Shown here one piece after another: positions 6,171 to 12,002 of a stretch of DNA of 12,002 bases (positions are counted from its first letter, which is position 1; each line of letters opens with the position of its first letter). The position numbers and the translations under genes are program-made. Under the pieces are notes generated by a model that had not been told where the DNA came from, searched no databases, and worked only from the letters and a program-made list of their open reading frames with translations. Origin of the DNA: Baffinella frigidus. Lineage: Eukaryota > Cryptophyceae > Cryptomonadales > Baffinellaceae. The DNA lies in NCBI GenBank assembly GCA_026770585.1, contig MU647006.1, forward strand, positions 162,583 to 174,584, given 5' to 3'.

Positions 6171-6309
6171 CATCTCGGAAAACTGAATCAGTTCCTTTTG
6201 AATAGGAGGTTCAATAGGAGAAATAACTTCGGGCATAGTAAATTCAAGTAGGCCTCCTAATTAAATGACACCGCTAATTAGGGAACTGATTCTGTTATCT
6301 TTCGAGATG
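6171..6309. mobile_element. Long-TIR foldback element (family J)
   Basis: CATCTCGGAAAACTGAATCA on the left pairs with TGATTCTGTTATCTTTCGAGATG on the right (a small internal bulge), giving a 139-bp inverted-repeat structure. The centre contains AATAGGAGGTTCAATAGGAG and CTCCTAATTA pairing with TAATTAGG. A single copy is present; classification as a MITE is inference from structure. Confidence 0.55.
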
Positions 6310-6326
6310 AAATCTCCGCCATAAAC

Positions 6327-6466
6327 CTAGCTCTGCCTCGGTCCGATTGGCTGACTATCCGTAAGTTGACATGCTGGGCGTGCGGTCCAAATCAGTCAAC
6401 TTTGGAGCGGGAAAGAGCCTGGTCTCACCAAATTGGCGAGCCCAAACACACTACAGGCAGAGGTAG
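6327..6466 (-). mobile_element. Family A MITE copy (inverted)
   Basis: 140 bp, ends CTAGCTCTGCCTCGGTC and CAGGCAGAGGTAG. The order GTAAGTTGACATGCTGGG, CAGTCAACTTTGGAGCGGG, TCACCAAATTGGCGAGCCC is the reverse complement of the copies at 448 and 10,053. Confidence 0.8.
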
Positions 6467-6707
6467 GAAACGGGATCGGAGGGGCAGGTGGTCCAACCTT
6501 CCCAACTCCTGATTTCCCATCCTAAGCCCTGACTTCCCCTCCCGAACCCTGATTTCCACTCCCACGCCGTGATTTCCCCTCCCGTCCAAGCCCTGATTCC
6601 CCCTCCCAATCCCTACACTCTCCGCCAGAAACGGGATCGTTGGTGAGCCCAAATAGACTTGAGGCAGAGCTAGGAAACGGGATCGGGGGGGGCTGGTGGT
6701 CCATAAC
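6455..6707 (+). repeat. Minisatellite between duplicated flanks
   Basis: About six imperfect units of CCCTGATTTCCCCTCC fill 6,505-6,616. They lie between two copies of a flank, GGTAGGAAACGGGATCGGAG (6,462) and GCTAGGAAACGGGATCGGGG (6,669), each following a family A right end; a third GAAACGGGATCG is at 6,628. The second A end (TTGGTGAGCCCAAATAGACT, 6,639-6,673) is a truncated copy, so the block looks like a tandem duplication that captured the minisatellite. Confidence 0.65.
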
Positions 6708-7428
6708 CTGTCGAGACTTTCTCGCTGCTCTTGAGTCATGGCCAGCGCCCGCTGTGGGTCCAAGTCTTGACCGAATTTCCCCTGCAGCGAGGGAAATCGT
6801 GAGAAATCTCTCTCTGTCGGGGGGTACCACGCAAGAGTGCAGGGCGGACCTGGGCAAACAAGTCAGTTTACACGAAATTTGTACCGACGTTCTGAAATTT
6901 CGATTTTTCTGTGGGGAGAATGCCCACTTATGAACTTGAAAAATAGCCAGATCTGGCCATTTTTCCTGCAAGCCAGTCAGCTCTACACTCTTGCGTGTCA
7001 GACCTGGCCAACGTCAAGCAGGGTCTCGGCGTCAAAAAGTAAACCCCGCTAGTAGCGTAATGGGATGTGGCCGAGTATGAAACGCTCATCCGCCACTGCT
7101 CCTGAAACGTGGCTTCCGAGGTGGGTGAGACACGCCAAGGCAGTCACCTCGGACAGTTGGCTTCGGCGGCAACGGGCGAGGAATCGTGGAAATCTTGGAA
7201 GTTTCACGTTTGTACCGGACCCCCCGAAACTCTTGGAAGCATGAGGCACACCCGCACCGCTGAGGGGGTGGAGGGGAGGGACACGCTCCGAAAGCTGGGC
7301 CCGGGCTACGTACGGAGGGACTCAACGCCCGTGCTTCATTATGGGGAGGTGTTGGCTCGGCTGGGACGACACGGCACCTAGTCCGGGCAGGCGTGGTACC
7401 GGGAAAATCCTCAGATTAGTGACCAGTC
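6674..7428. other. No recognisable gene
   Basis: Open frames exist on both strands (for example 6,640-6,933 plus and 7,109-7,381 plus), but none resembles a protein I know or carries convincing splice-linked extensions. Visible structures are a 26-bp near-perfect palindrome around CAGATCTGG at 6,939-6,964 and a hairpin CGAAATTT/AAATTTCG at 6,873-6,902. Confidence 0.5.
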
Positions 7429-7455
7429 CTAGCTCTGCCTCAGTAAAACTGGGCG

Positions 7456-7717
7456 GTGTAGTAAATTTCATTGAAGCAAGTTTATAAATTAAAAGTGTTT
7501 CCATATCAAATCCCCCCCGTGCGGCTCCTAGCTCTGCCTCAGTCAAACTAGGCTCGCCATCAAACACATTTAGAGAAGAAACTCCAGGGGGGAAAGGCAA
7601 CTAAAATGGTTTTATGGCGAGCCCAGGTTTACCCAGGCAGAGCTAGGAGCCGTACGGGGGGATCTAATATGGAAATATTTTTAATTTATAAAATCGGTTC
7701 AATGAAATTTACTACAC
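7456..7717. repeat. 262-bp composite palindrome
   Basis: The left arm (7,456-7,527: TGTAGTAAATTTCATTGAA ... CCCCCCGTGCGGCTCC) pairs with the right arm (7,647-7,717: GGAGCCGTACGGGGGG ... TTCAATGAAATTTACTACA). A family B element lies exactly at the centre. A truncated B left end (CTAGCTCTGCCTCAGTAAAA, 7,429-7,454) precedes the left arm. Confidence 0.75.
7528..7646 (+). mobile_element. Family B MITE
   Basis: 119 bp with ends CTAGCTCTGCCTCAGTCAAA and GGTTTACCCAGGCAGAGCTAG-like sequence. Subterminal GGCTCGCCAT pairs with ATGGCGAGCC. The outer ~16 bases match family A termini, but the interior is unrelated to A. A diverged copy is at 2,630. Confidence 0.75.
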
Positions 7718-7750
7718 ATAACGATCTTTATTAGTAATATTAAAGCAAAC

Positions 7751-7808
7751 GTGTAGTAATTTTGATTGAACCCAAGTTAATAAATTCAAGATGTTTCCAC
7801 ATGAGATC
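7751..7808 (+). repeat. Third copy of the palindrome arm
   Basis: GTGTAGTAATTTTGATTGAA, then TTAATAAATTCAAGATGTTTCC, aligns along its length with the left arm at 7,456-7,512. It overlaps the 3' end of the minus-strand SDHAF3 gene and supplies its stop codon. Confidence 0.65.
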
Positions 7809-8777
7809 TCGCTGGGAGAGGAACCTGTTTCGACTGCTGGTCGATAGCAAAGACGTACTCCTTCCACTGCCGCGCGAACTCCTTCACCTAGAGAGAGAGA
7901 ACGTGGGGTTATGACGGATCGAAACCAACGCATGGCCACAATTCACTCCCTTCCGTGAAGCTTGCAGACGCATTTTTTACCATCTGGTACAGATCAACTG
8001 CCCGATAACCAACTGTCATAAATCCGCCGATACCAACCGGTCTGTATCAGATGTATTGTTTTGATAAAGCAACTCTCTCTCGCTCTCTCTTGACGGGGGG
8101 GCAGCCACTTACCCTCACGGAAGGACCAAATCGATTCATTTCGACCTGTTCCCAAAAGGTGATTGTGTACCAAGAGTGGACTTAAGTTAACACAGCCAGG
8201 CGAATTCGCCTGGCTGGCCAGGTAAATCTCAAGTCTGAAAATCGACGATTTGGTCTTTCCGTGAGGGTTGGTGGAGACCTGGCCGATCTTCGCAGTCTTG
8301 TGAGCCTTGAACTCGTTGCGCGCGTACTTGTCCCCCAGATCCCGCATCTCCTGCGGTTGTTAACGACTCTCAGAAAAGCTCAGGCCCGCTAGATGGAGGA
8401 AGTAGACGTTTCGGCGGTCTAATTGGGTCACATCCGGCACGTTTGAGCCATAGACTTTCGCAGCTTATGCGGGTGCTCCCATTCTTGGCGGCCGTGTTGG
8501 CATTCACCCCGGGTCGTGTTCCGATGCGGTGTGGAGCGCTGGGGCACATCCTGCAGTGCCAATTCGGGAATGAGAAGCGGTCGCCGGCTCGGTTGCCGTT
8601 GTCCTGCCCCCAGTCCCGCAAGCGCCCCGGCGCATGCATCCATGCGGATGTTTTTAAAGGGATGTGGGATTTGCCGTGGGAAGCAGGGTTTGGGGAGAAG
8701 GGGGGAGGGGCAGGGAGGAGGGCAACCTGAGGCAGGACACGCCGGTGCAGCTTGAGCACGTTGCGGTAGAGGTCCGT
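7786..8777 (-). CDS. SDHAF3: Succinate dehydrogenase assembly factor 3 (LYR protein, ACN9/Sdh7), at least three exons
   Basis: SDHAF3 is a small mitochondrial-matrix LYR-family protein that assists maturation of the iron-sulphur subunit of succinate dehydrogenase (complex II). Three minus-strand exons join in phase 0: 8777-8727 (TDLYRNVLKLHRRVLPQ, with the LYR motif), 8350-8279 (EMRDLGDKYARNEFKAHKTA then KIGQ) and 7887-7786 (VKEFARQWKEYVFAIDQQSK, ending HVETS and TGA). LGDKYxRxEFxxHK and the FxxxWxxY block are family signatures. Introns are 376 and 391 bp; donors are CAG|GTTGCC and CAG|GTCTCC, acceptors AACCGCAG and CTCTCTCTAG. The 5' part is missing: the frame upstream of 8777 has a TGA at 8858-8856 and no ATG, and CCCCCCGGCAG before 8777 is a good acceptor, so a further upstream exon holds the start. 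A 10-codon candidate, 9066-9037 (MASGFSKKSM, phase 0, donor GTGCGG), would give the usual N-terminal length but is weakly supported. The last residues and stop lie in a repeat arm; AAACAG|GTTCCT could instead be a donor to an unseen exon. Confidence 0.85.
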
Positions 8778-8913
8778 CTGCCGGGGGGAGGTCAAGAAAG
8801 GGGTGAGTGCTCTGCAGGCTCGATTTCCCTGTGGGCACTGGAGGCAGAAGGTCAATCATCGAAAAGCATCGCTGTCCATCGACAACCTGGACGCACGTCT
8901 ACCCCCCGCCGAT

Positions 8914-9196
8914 ATGGAAGCTAGAGCGGGTGTTGAAGCTCGTGGCCGTGGCTGCTCCCGGTGAGACTACATCTCCCTGCCCGTTGCCCCGCCTCGCGCC
9001 CTCATTCCTGTAACCCAGCCATGATCGGCACCGCACCATCGATTTCTTGGAAAATCCCGACGCCATCCTGAGATCTTGTTCGCAGCCTGCTCTCCCACGA
9101 TCGGTGCTCTCCACCGCAGCACTTGACCAGGCAACAGGGCGGCAAGGAGGGTCGCGTGAGCCTCCAACAACAGGTCGAGGATCGAGCTTTGGGTCG
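8914..9196 (+). other. Possible 5' exons of a plus-strand gene
   Basis: An ATG at 8,914 opens a 47-nt stretch ending CTCCCG|GTGAGA (8,960). A pyrimidine-rich acceptor, ATTCCTGTAACCCAG, ends at 9,018, and the joined frame runs on (RHDRHRTIDFLENPDAILRS) to a good donor, GGGTCG|GTAAAG, at 9,196, giving 75 codons in phase 0. No protein family is recognised. Overlapping frames are open on the other strand, including the candidate first exon of SDHAF3, so both cannot be accepted without transcript data. Confidence 0.2.
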
Positions 9197-9229
9197 GTAA
9201 AGCCATCCAGCACTGAACGCTTCGTTGAC

Positions 9230-9312
9230 GACGCGGCTGAAGGAAGGATCGGGGCGGAAGTGGCGGGTGGACGTGGCTGAAGGAAGAATCCTGAGCGGAC
9301 GTGGCGGCAGGC
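9230..9312 (+). repeat. 40-bp tandem duplication
   Basis: GACGCGGCTGAAGGAAGGAT at 9,230 and GACGTGGCTGAAGGAAGAAT at 9,270 begin two units of about 40 bases, both ending in a GGCGG(G/C) motif. The repeat lies between the possible 5' exons and the LOTUS-like region. Confidence 0.55.
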
Positions 9313-9384
9313 AGGCCCTGAAACCGCTGCTCTCTGCCGAAGGGACCAGATTTTGTTGCGAGGTTCCTGCTGACTCCGGGGTGC

Positions 9385-10056
9385 ATGCGCCTGTCGCTCT
9401 TTCGTCTCCTTGCCCTGCCGTGGATTTTATCTGCCGCTGCAGCAGGAGGAGGGGTCGAGGCATCGCGTGTCCCGATCCTCGCGCCGTTGGCGCCTCTTTG
9501 GGGCCATCCATCCATCGCCCTTCAAGCAAACGTTCCGAAAGGCGGGATGGGAGATCTAGGAGATGGCGGAGACGAGCTTGGACGTGCTGCAGGAGGAGAC
9601 GTTCAAGCTGAAATGCGGTTGTGGCTTGCGGTCTTGCTCGCGGGAGAGGAGGGCGTGCTGGCGTCGACTGTCCCGGAAAAGTGGGAGAAGTCGCATGGCG
9701 GATTGAAATTTCCCATGTCTGCCTTGGCGAGCAAGCGTGTGGGTCTCAGCGGGCTGTTCAAGCACTGGCCGGATGTTGTGAGGATCGAGATGCGGGGCAA
9801 CGACATGCTTCTCTTTTCCCCGCAAGCTGGCGGGAGCAGGGGCGGCGGCACCGCGTCAGGGGCGGCAGCAGGAGCGGGTGGCGGGGCTGTGGCAGCCGCA
9901 GGGGCGGGAGGAGGGGCAGTGGCAGCGCAATGTCACGGGGCCCCGGTGCCGTGCGAAGCGCACTTGGTCAAATCATGGCTCAAGGTTTTCTGCCTGCCCG
10001 AGACGAGAGAGAAAGAGAGCGTGCGAAATTCAAGGGATTGCGGCGAGGGGATCTAG
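9385..10056 (+). CDS. Protein with probable LOTUS/OST-HTH-like domain (exon boundaries uncertain)
   Basis: The 223-codon open frame is most convincing from residues ~75 to 146: RLWLAVLLAGEEGVLASTVP, then EKW, GGLKFPMSALASKRVGLSGLF and PDVVRIE with a hydrophobic ending NDMLLFS. This order (helix ending LL, GxL, a middle helix, GLxxLFxxxPDVVRIE, final strand) is what I expect of a LOTUS (OST-HTH) winged helix, a domain found in RNA-regulating proteins. Residues ~147-185 are Gly/Ala-rich low complexity. The start is unclear: ATG at 9,385 (hydrophobic MRLSLFRLLALPWILSAAAA, signal-like or chance) or ATG at 9,547 (MGDLGDGGDELGR); a pyrimidine-rich acceptor ending CCGCTGCAG at 9,442 suggests 9,385-9,442 may be intron. 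The end is unclear too: the stop is in the CTAG of a family A element, and another frame near 9,980 (GFLPARDERERERAKFKGL) looks more coding. Probably one exon of a larger gene. Confidence 0.4.
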   Translation: MRLSLFRLLALPWILSAAAAGGGVEASRVPILAPLAPLWGHPSIALQANVPKGGMGDLGDGGDELGRAAGGDVQAEMRLWLAVLLAGEEGVLASTVPEKWEKSHGGLKFPMSALASKRVGLSGLFKHWPDVVRIEMRGNDMLLFSPQAGGSRGGGTASGAAAGAGGGAVAAAGAGGGAVAAQCHGAPVPCEAHLVKSWLKVFCLPETREKESVRNSRDCGEGI

Positions 10057-10191
10057 CTCTGCCTCGGCCGATTTGTTCTCACCAATCTGGTGAACCCAGG
10101 CTCATTTCCGCTCCAAAGTTGACGGATTTGTACCACACACCCAGCATGTCAACTTACGAATAGTCATCCAACCTGACTGAGACAGAGCTAG
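10053..10191 (+). mobile_element. Family A MITE, best-preserved copy
   Basis: 139 bp, ends CTAGCTCTGCCTCGGCC and CTGAGACAGAGCTAG. It contains the full series: TCACCAATCTGGTGAACCC, CGCTCCAAAGTTGACGGATT, TACCACACACCCAGCATGTC, AACTTACGAATAGTCATCC. Two internal inverted pairs, CACCAATxTGGTG and AAGTTGAC/GTCAACTT, would make a multi-stem fold. Confidence 0.85.
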
Positions 10192-10282
10192 GCCTTTGGG
10201 AGCAGGCTCACACCCCGTCGAATACCCGAGCGCCTGAAACAGGGCGGGTCAGGAGCACCAGACAGCACTCCTAAAACCCGCT

Positions 10283-10610
10283 ACGCCGCAGGAGGTGTTG
10301 GAGCAGGCGGGAGAATCCGGTCTGTCTCTCTATCTCTCTCTCCCCCTCTCTCTCTCCCTCTCTCTCTCGCTCGCTCGCTCTCTTTCTCTCGCCCTCTATC
10401 TCTCGCTCTCTCTCTCTGACGCACGAAGGCACGCGCCGCAGGAGGTGTTGGAGCAGGCGGGGGAATCCAGGGTAGCCGCGTCTTGGCGTGTCATCCCAAA
10501 CAAACATCTCTCTCGCTCTCCCTCCCTCCCTCCCTCCCTCCCTCTGACGCACGAAGGCACGCGCCACAGGATCTATTGGAGCAGGCGGGAGAATCCGGGG
10601 TAGCCGCGTC
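10283..10610 (+). repeat. Exon-like module repeated three times with CT tracts
   Basis: Copies at 10,283, 10,431 and 10,559 share CGCCGCAGGAGGTGTTGGAG followed by CAGGCGGGAGAATCCGG; copies 2 and 3 continue GGTAGCCGCGTC and are preceded by CTCTGACGCACGAAGGCACG. Long pyrimidine tracts separate them (10,318-10,418 and 10,507-10,544). CT tract plus CAG|GAGGTG reads like a splice acceptor and exon (EVLEQAGES), so the repeats may come from a duplicated exon. No continuous gene is visible. Confidence 0.6.
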
Positions 10611-10670
10611 GCTCATCCCCACCCTCTGGCTCCGCGACCGCCAGACGCCATTCTCCCTCCAGGTCCTTAG
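10611..10670 (+). repeat. Family G direct repeat, copy 1
   Basis: CTCATCCCCACCCTCTGGCT, then CCAGACGCCATTCTCCCTCC and AGGTCCTTA, recurs at 10,814-10,872 and partly at 11,256-11,303 (CTCTGGCTCCGCGACCGCAGGACGCC). Copy 1 runs directly into a family A element. Confidence 0.65.
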
Positions 10671-10805
10671 CGCCGCCTCAGTCGGGTTAACTGACTATTA
10701 TTAAGTTGCCATTCTGGCTTCGCGGTACGAATCCGTCAACTTTGGCGCGGGGAAGTGCGCGGGCACACCACATCGGAGAGCCCAAATAGTCTGAAAGAGA
10801 GCTAG
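10667..10805 (-). mobile_element. Family A MITE copy (inverted)
   Basis: 139 bp ending GAGAGCTAG. The order ACTGACTATTATTAAGTTGC, TACGAATCCGTCAACTTTGG, GAGCCCAAATAGTCTGAAAG is the reverse of the copy at 10,053. It lies between family G copies 1 and 2. Confidence 0.75.
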
Positions 10806-10813
10806 GGGTCGTG

Positions 10814-10872
10814 GCTCATCCCCACCCTCTGGTTCCGGGGCCGCTAGACGCCATTCTCCCTCCAGGTCCTAC
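10814..10872 (+). repeat. Family G direct repeat, copy 2
   Basis: Repeats copy 1 closely, with TTCCGGGGCCGCTAGACGCC in place of CTCCGCGACCGCCAGACGCC. It ends where the family H element begins. Confidence 0.65.
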
Positions 10873-11009
10873 CACGCCAGATTCTTGGACGGGGTCGCCA
10901 AACGTCAATTCCCCGCACGGAATAAGGGAAATCGTTTACTTTGGGGATGGTTGGGCCCAAAAAGAACGCTCGGAAAAAGCCGAACCCCCACGAGCAATCT
11001 GGCGTGGTA
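10870..11009 (+). mobile_element. Family H element, intact copy
   Basis: 140 bp with perfect 14-bp inverted ends TACCACGCCAGATT / AATCTGGCGTGGTA. The interior is unrelated to families A-G; a diverged copy is at 1,243-1,370. A family A copy follows immediately. Confidence 0.75.
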
Positions 11010-11133
11010 GCCCCGCCTCACTCGGGTTAGCTGGCTATTCTTAAGTTGACGTCCTGGATTCGCGGTACGAATCCGTCAACTTTGGCGCAGGAAGGAGCGC
11101 GGGCCCACCAAATTGGTGAGCCCAAATAGACTA
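11007..11133 (-). mobile_element. Family A MITE copy (inverted)
   Basis: GCCTCACTCGGGTTAGCTGG, CTTAAGTTGACGTCCTGG, CCGTCAACTTTGGCGCAGG and CACCAAATTGGTGAGCCCAA follow the family order; the distal terminus after AATAGACT is lost. Confidence 0.75.
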
Positions 11134-11149
11134 AGTTAAGGTGTAGCGG

Positions 11150-11212
11150 TTAGGTTCTAGGGTGTAGGGTGTAGGGTGTAGGGTGCAGGGTGTAGGGTGT
11201 AGAGTTCAGGAG
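11150..11212 (+). repeat. TGTAGGG heptamer array (telomere-like, G strand)
   Basis: About seven units of (T)GTAGGGTG with one GCAGGG variant. TGTAGGG is a one-base variant of TTTAGGG, in the strand orientation opposite to the terminal repeat at 1-82. More TTTAGGG/TTCAGGG variants follow at 11,299-11,340. Confidence 0.7.
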
Positions 11213-11374
11213 TTTCATGGTTAGTTTTTTTTGGTGGCACCAAAAATTCCTCAGCTCTGGCTCCGCGACCGCAGGACGCCTTTTCCCCGCCCGGTCCATT
11301 AGGGTTCAGGGTTTAAAGTTGGGGTTCAGGGTTTAGAGTGTAAGACAGCTCCCCGTCTTCGACACCAGAAGCCC

Positions 11375-11481
11375 TAAATCCCTCAAGTGGCGAGATGGTC
11401 AAATTTGACCAGCAAGAGGTCCTAGGCAGTTCCTAGGGCCCTACCGTAGCGTGTTTGTGCCTACTGGTCACTTAAGGGATA
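11375..11481 (-). mobile_element. Family C MITE, copy 4
   Basis: Ends TAAATCCCTCAAGTGGCG and GGTCACTTAAGGGATA. The GGTCAAATTTGACC palindrome is on the left and CCTAGGGCCCTACCGTAG on the right, the orientation of copy 2. Confidence 0.8.
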
Positions 11482-11558
11482 GCCGACGCACAGCGCCCAC
11501 GCGTACGCGTGCTCTGTGACGCGAACCACCGCGCTGCATTCGAGACGTTTTCCTGCGC

Positions 11559-11633
11559 GGGTGAAAGTTGACAGGGTGAAAGTTGACAGGGTGAAAGTTA
11601 ACACGGTGAAGGTTAAGAGGGTGAAAGTTGCGA
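11559..11633 (+). repeat. 15-bp minisatellite (GGGTGAAAGTTGACA), five units
   Basis: Five units start at 11,559, 11,574, 11,589, 11,604 and 11,619; the first two are identical and the rest drift. The unit contains AAAGTTGAC, also in family A elements and in the adjoining 21-bp array. Confidence 0.9.
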
Positions 11634-11646
11634 GGCTGATGCGCGC

Positions 11647-11751
11647 AAGTTGACGCGTGTGCATGGAAAGTTGACGCGTGTGCATGGGAAGTTGACGCGT
11701 GTGCATGGGAAGTTGACGCGTGTGCATGGGAAGTTGATGCGTGTGCATGGA
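11647..11751 (+). repeat. 21-bp minisatellite (AAGTTGACGCGTGTGCATGG), five units
   Basis: Five units of 21 bases start at 11,647, 11,668, 11,689, 11,710 and 11,731, differing at one or two positions. A length divisible by three keeps frames open in both directions (KLTRVHG on plus, SHAHAST on minus), which explains the open frames here without a gene. Confidence 0.9.
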
Positions 11752-11821
11752 AGCAGGCGCTTGGGTATTCGAAGCGGCAGGGCATGGCTGGCATGCTGGC
11801 GGTGTGTGCCCTACACCCGAC

Positions 11822-11925
11822 ACCTTAAATCCTGAACCCTGAACTTTGAACCCTGAACCCTGAACCCTGAACCCTGAACCCTGAACCCTAAACCCTGAAC
11901 CCTGGATCCTACACCCCAACCCTCT
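11822..11925 (-). repeat. Interstitial CCCTGAA/CCCTAAA heptamers
   Basis: About a dozen C-strand heptamers, mostly CCCTGAA with one CCCTAAA, in the same orientation as the terminal repeat at 1-82 although about 11.8 kb inside. Later units decay to CCTGGATCCTACACC. Confidence 0.8.
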
Positions 11926-12002
11926 GCCCACTGCGTCTGGCATATACAGTGCTCAATTTCATGAACAAGTTATTTTATCCCGATGAAGCTTGCTGATGGC
12001 CA

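Noticed and set aside
6522-6971. 149-codon minus-strand gene
   Set aside because: Much of it is the CCCTGATTTCCCCTCC minisatellite and a truncated family A end; no family resemblance.
7109-7381. 90-codon plus-strand gene
   Set aside because: ATG to stop is open, but the protein resembles nothing I know, and opposite-strand frames of similar length overlap it; too weak to list as a gene.
7994-8347. A 117-codon minus-strand gene
   Set aside because: Only the first 23 codons belong to SDHAF3 exon 2; beyond CAG|GTCTCC the frame is intronic and the family match stops, then resumes in exon 3.
8370-8855. A single 161-codon minus-strand gene
   Set aside because: Its first codon would be TTG directly after a stop, and only the stretch TDLYRNVLKLHRRVLPQ is conserved; the rest reads through a splice donor into intron sequence of SDHAF3.
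10710-10745. tRNA or SINE-type promoter box (TTCGCGGTACGAATCCG)
   Set aside because: It slightly resembles a B box but belongs to the interior of family A, which has terminal inverted repeats and no matching A box or cloverleaf.
11461-11943. A 160-codon minus-strand protein with HTRQLPM repeats
   Set aside because: The repeats are the 21-bp and 15-bp minisatellites and telomere-like heptamers read in frame; unit lengths divisible by three keep frames open without selection.

Overview
The window is eukaryotic nuclear DNA from a chromosome end, most likely of a unicellular alga or related protist; the species cannot be named from the sequence. The first ~82 bases are degenerate C-strand telomere repeat of the CCCTAAA (TTTAGGG, plant/alga type) class, placed as expected at a left chromosome end. 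There are no bacterial-style genes, operons or ribosome binding sites. The only gene recognised with confidence is split by GT-AG introns. G/C-rich sequence, long homopolymers, minisatellites and dense families of short inverted-repeat elements are typical of a subtelomere.

Layout. 1-2,515: telomere repeat, then a 146-bp tandem array of a MITE (family A), a long-TIR element (F), and two diverged copies of a ~0.5 kb segment carrying broken coiled-coil exon fragments (LRLEK...YLAE type), each copy interrupted by different insertions. 2,497-6,470: almost wall-to-wall short non-coding elements (families A, B, C, D, E, hairpins) around a G-rich low-complexity tract at 4.2-4.55 kb. 6,470-7,428: a minisatellite, then about 750 bases with no recognisable gene. 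7,429-7,808: a large composite palindrome with a third copy of its arm. 7,786-8,777, minus strand: the LYR-motif assembly factor for succinate dehydrogenase, SDHAF3 (ACN9/Sdh7), in at least three exons, with its stop codon inside the repeat arm. 8,900-10,056, plus strand: an open region whose best part encodes a probable LOTUS/OST-HTH-like winged-helix domain followed by a Gly/Ala-rich tail; its exon structure is unresolved. 10,050-12,002: more family A copies, CT-rich tracts with a thrice-repeated exon-like module, a second element of family H, G-strand and C-strand telomere-like heptamers, and two adjacent minisatellites.

The two gene-like regions are the only places where function can be inferred: SDHAF3 in mitochondrial complex II assembly, and a possible RNA-binding LOTUS protein upstream of it in divergent orientation. 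The rest is best read as a graveyard of non-autonomous elements. Its most unusual property is that three element families with unrelated termini (C, D, E) share the same kind of palindromic core built from CCTAGG and CTACnGTAG motifs. No transposase gene is present, so these elements would depend on enzymes encoded elsewhere.
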